Source: Actinospica robiniae DSM 44927
GTDB taxonomy: Bacteria; Actinomycetota; Actinomycetes; Streptomycetales; Catenulisporaceae
Direction: 5' to 3'
Length of the DNA: 64,000 nucleotides
NCBI RefSeq assembly: GCF_000504285.1
Contig: NZ_KI632511.1
Coordinates: 5,500,154 to 5,564,153 of the forward strand
The translations under genes were made by a program, and so were the position numbers. The notes beneath the pieces were generated by a model. The model did not search any database. It saw only the letters and a list, made by a program, of their open reading frames with translations, and was not told the origin of the DNA. Shown here piece after piece: positions 8,711-19,070 of the stretch. Position 1 is the first letter of the stretch; the number at the start of each line of letters is the position of its first letter.

Positions 8711-10174
8711 TCAGTGTGACGACCCACCAAATCCGTTCCAGGGCACGATGATCGAGACACCGGACCTGTTGTTCATCGGATTGTTGTGGTTGCGCGCGAT
8801 CCGGTTGCCGATCTCCACCCCGATCAGCGCGGCCAGCGCGAGCACGATCAGCAGGATCGCCAGCTTGCCGAGGCAGCCGATGCCGGACTTGGGCAGCGGG
8901 TCGTACGCGGCGCCCGGGCGGGGCTGGCGCGGGGCCTGGCGCAGCGGCGGCGGGGCGTCGACCCGGCGCTGCGGCTGGGGCTGGACGATCCGCTGCTGCG
9001 GCGCCTGCTGCGGCGGCCGGTACGCGGAGCCGCCCTGCGGGGCGTAGGCGCCGCGCGGCGGCACGTTGTTGTGCGCGGGCGGCAACTGCGGGCCGGGGAA
9101 GACCGGCTGCGGCGGGTATCCGCTCGGCTTGGGCTTCGGCGTGACGTGGGTGGGCGCGGCGGGCGCGGCTGCGGCCGCCGCCGCGGCGCCGTACGACGCG
9201 GGGATCGGCCGGGTCGGCGCGGCGGCCGCCGCCGCGACCGCGGCGGGGGTGCGGCCGGGGGTGACCGGCGACGGGGCCACCGGCGCGGGCTCGCCGGGCA
9301 GCTTCGGCAGCACCACGGTGCCCTCGCGCGGGTGGACCGGCACGAGCGCGGCCGCGCCCGGGTCGGAGGCCTTGACCGCGGCGCGCAGCCGGCTGGCCAG
9401 CGCGGCCGCGTCGGGGCGGCGGGAGGGGTCCTTGGCCAGGGCCGAGGCGATCACCGACCACAGCGCGTCGGGCACGCCCTCGGGGCGCGGCGGCGGCTGG
9501 GTCTGGTGCGCCTGGAAGACCTCCATGGCGTCGTTGCCGCGGAACGGCGGGCGGCCGGTGCGCAGCTCGAAGAACATGATGCCGCAGGCGTAGACGTCGA
9601 CCGCGGGGGTCGGCTGCTGGCCGGAGATGACCTCGGGGGCGAGGTAGTACGGGGTGCCCACGACCTGGCTGGTGCGGGTGACGGACGGGGCGTCGGCGAG
9701 GCGAGCGATGCCGAAGTCGGTCAGCAGCGGCCGGTAGCCGCCGTCCTCGGGGTGCAGCAGCACGTTCGCGGGCTTGACGTCGCGGTGGATGATCTTCGCC
9801 GCGTGGGCCACGGCGAGGGCCTCGGCCACGTCGGCCACCAGCAGGGCGGCCTCGGCGGCGCCCAGGGTGCCCCGGCCGCGCAGGTAGGCGCGCAGGTCCG
9901 GGCCCTCGACCAGCTGCATCACCAGCGCGAGCAGGTCGCCCTCGACCACCAGGTCGCGCACCGAGACGAGCGAACGGTGCCGCATGGAGACCAGGGCGGT
10001 GCGCTCGCGCAGGAAACGGGTCACCACATCGGCGTCGTTGGCCAGCTCCTCGAGCAGGACCTTGATCGCCACGGCCTCCCCGGTGTCCCGCACACGGCCG
10101 CGCCATACCGAACCGAAGGCACCTCGGCCCAGTTGGGACTGCAGCTCGTAGCGGCTGCCGATCGGCTGACCCAC
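8711..10174 (-). CDS. Membrane Ser/Thr protein kinase, Pro/Ala-rich linker
   Basis: A 487-residue kinase with an intact N-terminal catalytic domain (about residues 8-270): [48 protein letters not shown] long Pro/Ala/Gln-rich linker follows (residues 290-430), then one transmembrane helix (LGKLAILLIVLALAALIGVEI) and only about 30 residues outside, too short for a sensor domain. The start is GTG 10174 with GGAAAGG 7 bases upstream. It precedes the propeller kinase and is divergent from the FHA/FtsK-like gene; FHA domains bind phosphothreonine, so the three may form one signalling set (inference). Confidence 0.93.
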   Translation of the reverse strand: MGQPIGSRYELQSQLGRGAFGSVWRGRVRDTGEAVAIKVLLEELANDADVVTRFLRERTALVSMRHRSLVSVRDLVVEGDLLALVMQLVEGPDLRAYLRGRGTLGAAEAALLVADVAEALAVAHAAKIIHRDVKPANVLLHPEDGGYRPLLTDFGIARLADAPSVTRTSQVVGTPYYLAPEVISGQQPTPAVDVYACGIMFFELRTGRPPFRGNDAMEVFQAHQTQPPPRPEGVPDALWSVIASALAKDPSRRPDAAALASRLRAAVKASDPGAAALVPVHPREGTVVLPKLPGEPAPVAPSPVTPGRTPAAVAAAAAAPTRPIPASYGAAAAAAAAPAAPTHVTPKPKPSGYPPQPVFPGPQLPPAHNNVPPRGAYAPQGGSAYRPPQQAPQQRIVQPQPQRRVDAPPPLRQAPRQPRPGAAYDPLPKSGIGCLGKLAILLIVLALAALIGVEIGNRIARNHNNPMNNRSGVSIIVPWNGFGGSSH

Positions 10175-10451
10175 GTCAAACCCTTTCCTCCCCGAACGCG
10201 GTACGTCGGTGGTGCAGATGAAGCGGTCCTGCGATGGTGCGCAGCCAGACTAGTGCGAGGCGGCGATCCCCCGGCGTCGGGGATGGGGGTTTGTACCCTA
10301 ATCGCTACCTCGAACCGAGCGAAAGCAGGCTGACGCGCCGCCCGTGCGTCCGATGCCGGCGGCGCGCGCCCGGCGAGCGGTGTCAGAACTCTCGGCTACC
10401 GTTATCTTTGGTAGCTCCCACCGACCCGCCGCACAAGGACCGCGTACTCCC

Positions 10452-13322
10452 ATGCAGCTGCGACTGTCCGTCAGTGTGCCGACCGGGCCGGCCCGTGCCG
10501 CGGGCCGGGCCACGGCCGGCGGCGCGAACCCGAGCTCCCTGCTGGACGTGCTGGTCAGCGCGCCGGCCGGGACTCCGCTGCGGGCAGCCCTTGGGCAGCT
10601 GGCGAATCTGGCCGGACTGGCCGAGCCGGTCTTCCACGTCGGGCCGGAGCGCCCCGCGCTCGACCACCCGCTCGGCGTCCCGCCGCTGGTGGACGGCGCC
10701 GTACTGACCGCCGACCAGCCCGCCGCGACCCTCCCGGCGCCGGGGAACCTGGAATTGCACGTGATCGGCGGCCCGGACGCCGGGGGCGTGCATTTGCTCA
10801 CTCCCCCCGCGCCGGGTCGCGCTCCACTGCGCCTGACCATCGGGCGCGGCGCCGAGGCGGACATCCGGATCGAGGATCCGGACCTCTCGCGCCGGCACGC
10901 CGAGCTGACGGTGAGCGCGGACTGCGTCCGGGTGGCCGACTGCGGCTCGACCAACGGCACGGTGCTCGGCGGCGCCCGGATCGGCACCGAGCCGCTGCTG
11001 CTCGCACCGCAGACGCCGGTGCGGGTGGGCGAGACCACGTTGCTGCTGCGCCTCGGCGAGGAGCCGCTGGAGACGGAGCCGGACCGGCTCGGCCGGGTGC
11101 TGGTGCGGGTGCGGCCGCGGACGGCCCCGCTGGTGCCCTCGCCCCGGTTCGAGCTGCCGCCCCCGCCCAGCCCGCGCGGCCTGCCCGCGGCCCGGCGGCG
11201 GGCCGAGGCGGGCTACGAGCAGGCGAAGGCGGCGACCGAGGCGAAGATCTCGGCGGCGCTGGCGCAGGAGTCCGCGCTGCGCCGCGGCCGGTATCCGGAC
11301 CCGGCGGCGCTGCTGACCACGGCCCTGCGCCCGGGCGAAGCGCTGTGGAGCCGCGGCCGGGACCAGCCGGAGCTGCTCGAGCTGCGGCTCGGCACGGCCC
11401 GGCTGCCCTCGGCGGTGACGGTCCGGCAGGGCACGCACAGCTTCCGGCCGCGGGTGCCGGCCGCCCCGGTGACGGTCGATCTGGCCCGGGTCGGCGTGCT
11501 CGGCGTGGTCGGGGTGGACGACGGCTCCCTCGCCTCGAGCCTGCCGCGGACGAGCGCGAACTCGGTCGCGAACCCGGGGCCGCGCGCGGATTCGCACCCG
11601 GCGTCAGACGCGGAGACGCTCTCGCCCAGCCGCTCGCGGGGCATCAGAGTCGGCACGATCGGCGTGTCGAGCGGCGTGCCGGGCCAGGCTCAAGCCCAGG
11701 CCGGCACTATGACGGGCACTTCGGCGGCCTACTCGGTGCGCGCCCTCGGCCGCAGCCTGGTCGCGCAACTGGCCGCGCTGTGCTCGCCGCTCGACGTGGA
11801 CCTGGTCGTGCTCAGCCCCCATCAGCCCGAGCCGTGGCGCTGGGCGACCTGGCTGCCGCACTGCGTCCCGCAGGACGGCCAGAACTGCCGCGCGCTGGTC
11901 GGCTTCGACGCCACCCAGGCGGCGGCCCGGCTGGCCGAGCTGACGGTCCGTCTGGAGGCTCGCCAGGGCGCCCTGCGCGGCAGCAACGAGCCCTGGCCCG
12001 GCCGGCGCACGGTGCTGGTGCTCGACCAGGGAGACCTGGCCGGACAGGCCGGGTATCCGCCGGAGCTGCTGCGGCTGCTGGCCGAGGGGCCGCAGGTGGG
12101 CATGCACGCGCTCGTCCTCGCGCCGCGGATCGAGGACCTGCCGCCCGGCGTCGGCGCGGTGGCCACGGTGGGCGGCGAGGTGCACACCCGGCTGCGGCTC
12201 GACCAGCCCGAGGCGCTGGCCATAGACGGGATACTGGCCGACCTGACCTCGCCGCAGTGGGCGCTGCGGTTCGCGCACGCGCTGGCGCCGCTGCGCGACT
12301 CGCGCGAGGGCGGCGTGCAGGGGATACACGGCACCAACCAGCGTCAGCTGCCCGAAGAGGCCCGGCTGCTGCCGCTGCTCGAACTCGACCTGCTCACGCC
12401 GACGAAGCTCTCCGCGCGCTGGACGGCCCAGCGGGAGGCGGACGCGCGCGGCGCGCAGGGACTGCCGGTCGTCCTCGGCGCGGACAGCCACGGCGCCGTG
12501 CGCGCGGAGCTGACGGGCCACCACATCCTCGTCGGCGGCGTGTCAGGCTCCGGCATCTCCGAGGCACTGCGCTCGGTGCTCTGCTCGGCGGCGCTGCCCA
12601 CCCCGCCGGAGCATCTCCGGGTGCTGCTGGTCTCCGGCGGCGCCGGGCCGTCCTGGGGCGAGAGCGCCAAGCTGCCGCACGTCGCCGAGCACCTGGACGA
12701 GCCCCCGACCGAGCCGCAGCTGCGCCGCCTGCTCGCGCTCGCCGTCGCGCTGAGCGACAAGGGCCTGCGGGTGCTGCTCGGCGTGGACGGGTTCGACCGG
12801 CTGGCCGCACAGCAGCCGTGGTTCGTCAAGGAGCTGACGGAGCTGGCCCGCCAGGGCCGGGCGGCGGGCGTGCACCTGCTGCTCGGGATCACCCTGGACG
12901 ACGGCGCCGCCCGGCGCCTGCTCGACGGCGAGCTGTGCGAGGAGCTCGATCTGCGCCTCGCCCTGCGCACGTACGGGCCGGAGGAGTCGCGCCGGCTGGT
13001 GTCGCTGCCGGACGCCGCGGCGATCCGTCCGTCCCTCCCCGGCCGCGCCTGGCTGGCCCTGCCCGACGGCCGCGTGCTGCCGGTGCAGGTGCCGCGGGTC
13101 GGCGGCCGGATGGCCTCGAGCGCGACCGCGCGCGCGAACGTCACGGCGGAGGACTGGCGCAAGCTCGGCGACCCGCTGCCCCCGCGCGGCGCGGGCCTGG
13201 CCGGCACCGGCGCCCACCAGTCCGTATCCCCGGGCGCGCCGACCGATCTGGCCCTGCTCGTCGAGAGCGCGCAGCGGGCGGCCGCGGCCAAGGCGCCGGC
13301 GCAGCGCTCCGTCTCGGCCTGA
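10452..13322 (+). CDS. FHA and FtsK/EccC-like protein with degenerate ATPase motifs
   Basis: A 956-residue protein. Residues 1-95 are an N-terminal domain, followed by an FHA phosphopeptide-binding domain (about 130-200) with its key residues present (IGRGAEAD, LSRRHAEL, STNGTV). The middle contains PDPAALLTTALRPGEALW and a module typical of FtsK/SpoIIIE-type EccC proteins. The second module has GGVSGSGIS (695-703), where Ile702 replaces the Walker A lysine, and VDGF (778-781), where Gly780 replaces the Walker B glutamate. It therefore probably does not hydrolyse ATP. The start ATG 10452 was preferred over in-frame 10344 because MQLRLSVSVPTG resembles relatives. It is divergent from two Ser/Thr kinases. 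Confidence 0.85.
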   Translation: MQLRLSVSVPTGPARAAGRATAGGANPSSLLDVLVSAPAGTPLRAALGQLANLAGLAEPVFHVGPERPALDHPLGVPPLVDGAVLTADQPAATLPAPGNLELHVIGGPDAGGVHLLTPPAPGRAPLRLTIGRGAEADIRIEDPDLSRRHAELTVSADCVRVADCGSTNGTVLGGARIGTEPLLLAPQTPVRVGETTLLLRLGEEPLETEPDRLGRVLVRVRPRTAPLVPSPRFELPPPPSPRGLPAARRRAEAGYEQAKAATEAKISAALAQESALRRGRYPDPAALLTTALRPGEALWSRGRDQPELLELRLGTARLPSAVTVRQGTHSFRPRVPAAPVTVDLARVGVLGVVGVDDGSLASSLPRTSANSVANPGPRADSHPASDAETLSPSRSRGIRVGTIGVSSGVPGQAQAQAGTMTGTSAAYSVRALGRSLVAQLAALCSPLDVDLVVLSPHQPEPWRWATWLPHCVPQDGQNCRALVGFDATQAAARLAELTVRLEARQGALRGSNEPWPGRRTVLVLDQGDLAGQAGYPPELLRLLAEGPQVGMHALVLAPRIEDLPPGVGAVATVGGEVHTRLRLDQPEALAIDGILADLTSPQWALRFAHALAPLRDSREGGVQGIHGTNQRQLPEEARLLPLLELDLLTPTKLSARWTAQREADARGAQGLPVVLGADSHGAVRAELTGHHILVGGVSGSGISEALRSVLCSAALPTPPEHLRVLLVSGGAGPSWGESAKLPHVAEHLDEPPTEPQLRRLLALAVALSDKGLRVLLGVDGFDRLAAQQPWFVKELTELARQGRAAGVHLLLGITLDDGAARRLLDGELCEELDLRLALRTYGPEESRRLVSLPDAAAIRPSLPGRAWLALPDGRVLPVQVPRVGGRMASSATARANVTAEDWRKLGDPLPPRGAGLAGTGAHQSVSPGAPTDLALLVESAQRAAAAKAPAQRSVSA

Positions 13323-13380
13323 GGGCGGCATTGCCCGGTACGGCGCGATCGAGTCGGCGGCGGGTGTCAGTGGTCGGCAG

Positions 13381-13386
13381 TACGGT
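13381..13386 (+). promoter_or_regulatory. -10 box, leaderless SMI1/KNR4 gene
   Basis: TACGGT (TAnnnT type) followed by 6 bases and ATG 13393; no ribosome-binding site is visible, so transcription would begin at the start codon. Confidence 0.5.
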
Positions 13387-13392
13387 CGCGCC

Positions 13393-14126
13393 ATGACGAG
13401 CGCCGCGGATCTCAGTGCCGGTATACGAGCTGCCGCCGAAAAGCGCGCCGAAGCCTGGCGGTTCCTGACTGACTTCGCCGCGGAATGGCGGGCGCCGCTC
13501 GCCCCGGAGGACGGCTACCGGCCGGCCGAGCTGGACCAGGCCGAGGCGCGCCTTGGAGTCCGGCTGCCCGCAGTCCTGCGCGAAGCGTACGAGTTGCTCG
13601 GCCGCCGCGGCGACCTGACGCGCAATCACGACCGGTTGCAGCGGCCGGATGAGCTGTACCTGCGTGAAGGCGCGCTCATCTACCACACTGAGAACCAGGG
13701 CGCCGCGGAGTGGGGCATCCTGCTGGACGACCTCGGGCCGAGGACCCCGCGACCTTCCGTCGCCCTGATCTGTTCGACAAGACAGAGGAGCGCTGGGAAC
13801 CGTGGACGGAGCGCCTGTCCACGGCATTGGTCGAGCTGGTCATGTCGGAGACGGTGTCGTACGAGCGCGACGGGTTGTCGGACGCGGCCGATCTGATGGT
13901 GCCCCTGCCGGCCGCCTTCGAGCCACTGCCCTCGGTCTTGCCGGAAGAGCACGAGTCCGCCTGGTTCCTTGCCGAGGGGGTGCTCGCGCACGTGTACGAC
14001 GACGCCTGGCTGACCGTCCGAGCCCAGTCCACCGAGGCGCTCGAGGCCATCCGCGAAGGCCTTGCGCTCCTCTGGATCTCCCGGTGCGGTGTCCTGACGA
14101 CGCCGGCCGAGCCTCGGTCCCGCTGA
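13393..14126 (+). pseudogene. SMI1/KNR4-family (SUKH) gene broken by a frameshift
   Basis: The frame from ATG 13393 encodes a SUKH-type N-terminal half (AELDQAEARLGVRLPAVLREAYELLGRRGDL, RPDELYL, YHTENQGAAEWGILLDDL) and then turns into nonsense. The matching C-terminal half continues in another frame (AEDPATFRRPDLFDK, ERWEPWTERLSTALVELV) to a stop at 14126. One missing base at the GGG run 13735-13737 would join them exactly. Some SUKH proteins are immunity factors against contact-dependent toxins; others are housekeeping, and no toxin gene is beside this one. The break may be a real mutation or a sequencing error in a homopolymer. Confidence 0.8.
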
Positions 14127-14156
14127 GGCCCGGCCGTCCGCGGCAGCGTCAAACCA

Positions 14157-17100
14157 CTACATCGCGTTGGCCCGCAGCAGGGTCCTGATCACCCGCAGCG
14201 CCACCGACAGGATCGCCAGGTCGAACGAGTCGGCCGAGGAGATCTCGTCCAGGATCACCTTCGCGCGCTCCACCGCCGCCTGGTTCTTCTCCACCCACGC
14301 GGCGTACCGGGCCTCCGCGTCGGCCTCGCCGGGGGCGGCGGCCAGCACGTCGAAGGTGAGCGCGGCCTGGGCGCTGTAGAGGTCCTCGCGCACCGCCGCG
14401 CGGGCCATCGTCTCCCACCGGTCGGTGCGCGGCAGGGCGGTGATCCGGTCCCGCAGCGCGCCGATGCCGAGGCGGTCGACGAGGTCGAAGTAGCACTCGG
14501 CCACTTCCACCGGGGCCCGGCCGCTGTCCCAGGCCACCTCGACGATGTCCAGTGCCGAGTAGGCGGCCGACGCGGCGGCGCAGCGGGCGGCCAGCGCCTG
14601 CGGGACGCCCGCCGCCACCAGTTCGTTGGTGGCCGCGGCGAGCTGGGCCGCGTCGTTGCCCTTGAGCAGCTTCGGCAGTTGCCCGACCACCTCGGCCACG
14701 CCCGCGCCGAACGCCTCGACCTGGGCCGAGATGTCGATCGGGTGCTTGCGGTTGAGCAGGAACCAGCGGGCTCCGCGCTCGGTCAGCCGCCGCCCGGTCA
14801 GCCGCATCCGGGTCTGCACCTCGGCCGAGACCTTGTTGTCGAGCTCGTCGACCGCGGTCCAGAAGGTCTCCAGGTTGAACACCTCGCGGGCCACGATGTG
14901 CGCCCGGGCGATCTCCTCGGCGCCGGCGCCGGTCTCCTCCCGCATCCGGAAGATGAAGGTGGTGCCGGCGTTGTTGACCAGGTTGTTCACCACCTGGGTG
15001 GCGATGATCTCGCGGCGCAGCGGGTGGGTGGAGATCAGGTCGCGCAGCCGCTCGCGCACGGCGCTGGGGAAGTAGGCGAACAGGTCCGCCTCGAGGTACG
15101 GGTCCTCGAGCAGGTTGCTGGCCAGCAGCTCCTCGTTGAGCACGATCTTCGTGTAGGCCAGCACCACCGCGAGCTCCGGCTGGGTCAGCCCGGCGCCGGC
15201 CTGGCGGCGCTCCTGGATCACCCGCTCGCGCGGCAGGAACTCGAGCTCCCGGTTGAGCTGGCCGGCCGAGGCCAGGGCCCGCATGTACCGCGCGTGCACG
15301 TGCAGCAGCTGCGGCGCCTGGGCCACCGACGAGGCCAGCGCCACGTTCTGGCCGTAGTTGTCGGCGAGCACGAGGTCGGCGATCTCGTCGGTCATCGAGG
15401 AGAGCAGCGCGGTGCGCTCCCCGGTCGGCAGCGCGCCGGACTTGACCGCCTGGTCCACCAGGATCTTGATGTTCACCTCGTGGTCCGAGGTGTCCACGCC
15501 GGCCGAGTTGTCCAGCGCGTCGGTGTTCATCCGGCCGCCGGCGGAGTCCGGGCCGCCCTGCAGCGCGTACTCGATCCGGCCGAGCTGGGTGCAGCCGAGG
15601 TTGCCGCCCTCGCCGACCACCTTGACCCGCAGGTCGCCGCCGTTGACCCGGATCGCGTCGTTGGCCTTGTCGCCGACGTCCGCGTGCGACTCGCCGGCCG
15701 ACTTCACGTAGGTGCCGATGCCGCCGTTCCACAGCAGGTCCACCGGTGCGAGCAGGATCGCGCGCATCAGCTCGGCCGGGGTGGTGCGCAGCGCGTTCTC
15801 CGGCAGGCCGAGCGCGTGGCGCAGCTGCGGGGTGACCGGGATCGACTTGGCCGTGCGCGGGAAGACGCCGCCGCCGTCGGAGATCAGCGACTGGTCGTAG
15901 TCCGCCCAGCTGGACCGGGGCAGCTCGAACAGCCGCTGCCGCTCGACGAAGGAGCGCTCCGGGTCCGGATCCGGGTCGACGAAGATGTGCCGGTGGTCGA
16001 AGGCCGCGATCAGCTTGGCGTGCCGGGAGCGCAGCAGGCCGTTGCCGAACACGTCGCCGGACATGTCGCCGATGCCGACGACGGTGAACGGCTGGCTCTG
16101 GGTGTCCACGCCGAGCTCGCGGAAGTGCCGCTTGACCGACTCCCAGGCGCCGCGCGAGGTGATGCCCATGACCTTGTGGTCGTAGCCGACCGAGCCGCCG
16201 GAGGCGAACGCGTCGCCGAGCCAGAAGCCGTACTCGGCGGCGACCGCGTTGGCGATGTCGGAGAAGGTCGCGGTGCCCTTGTCGGCCGCGACGACCAGGT
16301 AGTGGTCGTCCCCGTCGAAGCGCACCACGTCCTTGGGCGCGACGATCTGACCGTCCACCAGGTTGTCCGTGATGTCCAGCAGGCCCCTGATGAACATCTG
16401 GTAGCAGGCCACGCCCTCGGCCAGGAACGCCTCCCGGTCGGAGGGGTCGACCGGGTTCTTCACCACGAACCCGCCCTTGGCCCCGACCGGCACGATCACC
16501 ACGTTCTTGACCATCTGCGCCTTGGCCAGGCCGAGGATCTCGGTGCGGAAGTCCTCGCGCCGGTCGGACCAGCGCAGGCCGCCGCGGGCGACCTTGCCGA
16601 AGCGCAGGTGCACGCCCTCGACCCGGGCCGAGTAGACCCAGATCTCGAACTTCGGCCGGGGCATCGGCAGGTCCGGCACCGCCGGGGCGTTGATCTTGAA
16701 CGAGACGTACGGTTTGACCCCGCCCTCGGCGTCGAGCTGGTAGAAGTTCGTGCGCAGGGTGGCCCGGATCACCGCGAGCAGGGAGCGCAGGATGCGGTCC
16801 TCGTCGAGCGAGGCGACGGTGTCGAGCGCCCCCTCGATCTCCTCGATCATGCCGTCGACCAGCTCGTGCCCGGCACTGACGTGGGCCGGGTCGAAGGCCG
16901 CCTCGAACAGGCGCACCAGCAGCCGCACGATCCGGGTGTTGGCGCCCAGCACCTGCTCGAAGTAGTCCTGGCTGAACGAGACCCCGCCCTGGCGCAGGTA
17001 CTTCACGTACGCGCGCAGGATGCTGGCCTGGCGCCAGCCAAGGCCGGAGGAGAGCACCAGCGCGTTGAAGCCGTCGTTCTCGGCCGAGCCGGACCACACC

Positions 17101-19070
17101 GCGGCGAACGCGGCGGTGAACCGGTCTCGGGCGGAGGGGTCCTGGAGCACCTCGGCGTCCGTCACCCGCAGGCCGAAGTCGAGGATCCAGGCCGTGTCCC
17201 CGCACCGGCGGTTGAGCTCGTAGGGCTGCTCCTCGAGCACCTCGACGCCGAAGCGCTGCAGGATCGGGAGCACCTCGGCCAGCGTGATCATCCGGCCCAC
17301 CCGGAAGATCTTGAGCCGGTACTCGTCCGGCGCGGCGTCCGGCCGGCGGTAGACCGCGAGCGAGGAGTCGGTGCGGTCGTCGCCGTGGATGGCCTCGATC
17401 CGGGCCAGGTCCTGGGCGGCCCGCTCCGGCGGGAAGTCGGCCTTGTAGCCCTCCGGGAACGCGTCGGCGTAGTCGGCCAGCAGCGCGTTCGCCCGCTGCC
17501 CGCCGACCTGCTCGCCCAGCACGTCGGTCAGCGCGTCGTTCCAGGTGCGCAGGGCCCGGGCGAGCCGGCGCTCGATCTGCTCGGCGTCCACCTCGGGCAG
17601 CCGCTCGCCGCCGGCCACCCGGATGACGAAGTGCAGCCGGGTGAGCACCGACTCGGTGGAGCGCACGGTGTAGTCGATGACGTCGCCGTGCAGCTCCTCG
17701 AGCAGGATGCGCTGGAGCTTGAGCCGGTTGGCGGTGTCGTACAGGTCGCGCGGAAGGTAGACGAGGGCCGAGAAGAAGCGGCTGTAGACGTCCTCGCGCA
17801 GGAACAGCCGCACCCGGCGGCGCTCCTGCAGGTGCAGCACCGAGCCGGAGATGTCCGCGAGCTCGGGCACCGGGATCTGGAACAGCTCGTCGCGCGGGTA
17901 GGACTCGAGGATCTGCAGCAGGTCCTTGCCGGAGTGCGAGTTGACCGAGTAGCCGTGCACGTCCAGCACCTGCCGGACCTTCTGGCGCACCACCGGGATG
18001 CGCAGCACCGACTCGGAGTACGCGGCGGCGGAGAACAGACCCAGGATGCGCCGCTCCCCGACGACCTGCCCGGCCTCGTTGAAGACCTTCACGCCGATGT
18101 AGTCGAGGTAGCCCGGACGGTGCACGGTGGAGCGGGAGTTGGCCTTGGTGAGCACCAGCAGGCGCGGCTCGCGGGCGCGGGCGCGCACCTCCGGCGGGAG
18201 CTTGGAGAACGAACCGGGGCCGGCCAGCGCCTGGTCGGCGCGCAGGATGCCGAGGCCGGTGCCGGTGACCGCGCGCAGCCGGTCCTCGCCGTTCTCGGTC
18301 AGCAGCTCGTACTCGCGGTAGCCGAGGAAGGTGAAGTGGCCGTCCACGAGCCAGCGCAGCAGCTCCTGGCCGGCCGAGAGCTCGTCGAAGCCCAGCCCGG
18401 CGGCCTGCGCGCCGGCGCCCTGCGCCCCGTCCAGCGCGTCGGCGGCGCCGAGGGCGGCCGCGCGCATCTTCGGCCAGTCCTCCACCGCCTCGCGCACGTC
18501 CTGCAGCACCCGGCGCAGGTCGGCCTCGAGCGAGGAGGCCGCGCCCGCCTCGTCGGCCAGCCGGCCGATCTCGATGTGCATCCAGGACTCGACCACGGCT
18601 CCGGCCGGCGCCCCGGCCGGGTCGGCGTCGTAGATCTCGCGCAGCTTGCCGGCCAGGTCCCGGTCGACCGCGAGGACCGGGTGGAACAGGGTGTGGATGC
18701 CGTGGCCGCGGCGGGAGAGCTCGGCGGTGACCGAGTCGACCAGGAACGGCATGTCGTCGGTGACGATCTCGACCACGCTGCGCCCGCCCCGGGCCCGCCA
18801 GCCGTCCTGCTCCACCGTCGGGGTCAGCACCCTGATCTTGGCGGTGCCCTGCGGGCGCTGCGCGGCCAGCTGCGCGCTGGAGGCGGCGGCGCCGACCAGA
18901 TCGGCCGGCGAGCGGTCGGCCAGATCGTCCAGGGCCACATGCCGGTAGTAGCGGTTGATCACCGTCTCGCCGACCTCGCCCGCCCCGGCCGGCGTCGGCT
19001 CGCCGGATCTGGCCAGCTCGGCCGCCTCCCCGAGCAGCTGCGTCTTCGCCGGGTCCGTCTGCGTCACCAT
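14157..19070 (-). CDS. gdh: NAD-specific glutamate dehydrogenase, large type
   Basis: Converts glutamate to 2-oxoglutarate and ammonia with NAD. At 1637 residues it belongs to the giant (about 180 kDa) GDH class first described in Streptomyces. The N-terminal third carries ACT-like regulatory segments. The catalytic part shows PVGAKGGFVVKNP (around residue 825), GNGLLRSRHAKLIAAFDHRHIF and GGVFPRTAKSIPVTPQ, all typical. The start is set at ATG 19070, with GGAG 9 bases upstream; MERAL at 19085 is the alternative. The gene is monocistronic, with about 200 bases before the next start. It probably serves amino-acid catabolism. Confidence 0.95.
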   Translation of the reverse strand: MVTQTDPAKTQLLGEAAELARSGEPTPAGAGEVGETVINRYYRHVALDDLADRSPADLVGAAASSAQLAAQRPQGTAKIRVLTPTVEQDGWRARGGRSVVEIVTDDMPFLVDSVTAELSRRGHGIHTLFHPVLAVDRDLAGKLREIYDADPAGAPAGAVVESWMHIEIGRLADEAGAASSLEADLRRVLQDVREAVEDWPKMRAAALGAADALDGAQGAGAQAAGLGFDELSAGQELLRWLVDGHFTFLGYREYELLTENGEDRLRAVTGTGLGILRADQALAGPGSFSKLPPEVRARAREPRLLVLTKANSRSTVHRPGYLDYIGVKVFNEAGQVVGERRILGLFSAAAYSESVLRIPVVRQKVRQVLDVHGYSVNSHSGKDLLQILESYPRDELFQIPVPELADISGSVLHLQERRRVRLFLREDVYSRFFSALVYLPRDLYDTANRLKLQRILLEELHGDVIDYTVRSTESVLTRLHFVIRVAGGERLPEVDAEQIERRLARALRTWNDALTDVLGEQVGGQRANALLADYADAFPEGYKADFPPERAAQDLARIEAIHGDDRTDSSLAVYRRPDAAPDEYRLKIFRVGRMITLAEVLPILQRFGVEVLEEQPYELNRRCGDTAWILDFGLRVTDAEVLQDPSARDRFTAAFAAVWSGSAENDGFNALVLSSGLGWRQASILRAYVKYLRQGGVSFSQDYFEQVLGANTRIVRLLVRLFEAAFDPAHVSAGHELVDGMIEEIEGALDTVASLDEDRILRSLLAVIRATLRTNFYQLDAEGGVKPYVSFKINAPAVPDLPMPRPKFEIWVYSARVEGVHLRFGKVARGGLRWSDRREDFRTEILGLAKAQMVKNVVIVPVGAKGGFVVKNPVDPSDREAFLAEGVACYQMFIRGLLDITDNLVDGQIVAPKDVVRFDGDDHYLVVAADKGTATFSDIANAVAAEYGFWLGDAFASGGSVGYDHKVMGITSRGAWESVKRHFRELGVDTQSQPFTVVGIGDMSGDVFGNGLLRSRHAKLIAAFDHRHIFVDPDPDPERSFVERQRLFELPRSSWADYDQSLISDGGGVFPRTAKSIPVTPQLRHALGLPENALRTTPAELMRAILLAPVDLLWNGGIGTYVKSAGESHADVGDKANDAIRVNGGDLRVKVVGEGGNLGCTQLGRIEYALQGGPDSAGGRMNTDALDNSAGVDTSDHEVNIKILVDQAVKSGALPTGERTALLSSMTDEIADLVLADNYGQNVALASSVAQAPQLLHVHARYMRALASAGQLNRELEFLPRERVIQERRQAGAGLTQPELAVVLAYTKIVLNEELLASNLLEDPYLEADLFAYFPSAVRERLRDLISTHPLRREIIATQVVNNLVNNAGTTFIFRMREETGAGAEEIARAHIVAREVFNLETFWTAVDELDNKVSAEVQTRMRLTGRRLTERGARWFLLNRKHPIDISAQVEAFGAGVAEVVGQLPKLLKGNDAAQLAAATNELVAAGVPQALAARCAAASAAYSALDIVEVAWDSGRAPVEVAECYFDLVDRLGIGALRDRITALPRTDRWETMARAAVREDLYSAQAALTFDVLAAAPGEADAEARYAAWVEKNQAAVERAKVILDEISSADSFDLAILSVALRVIRTLLRANAM

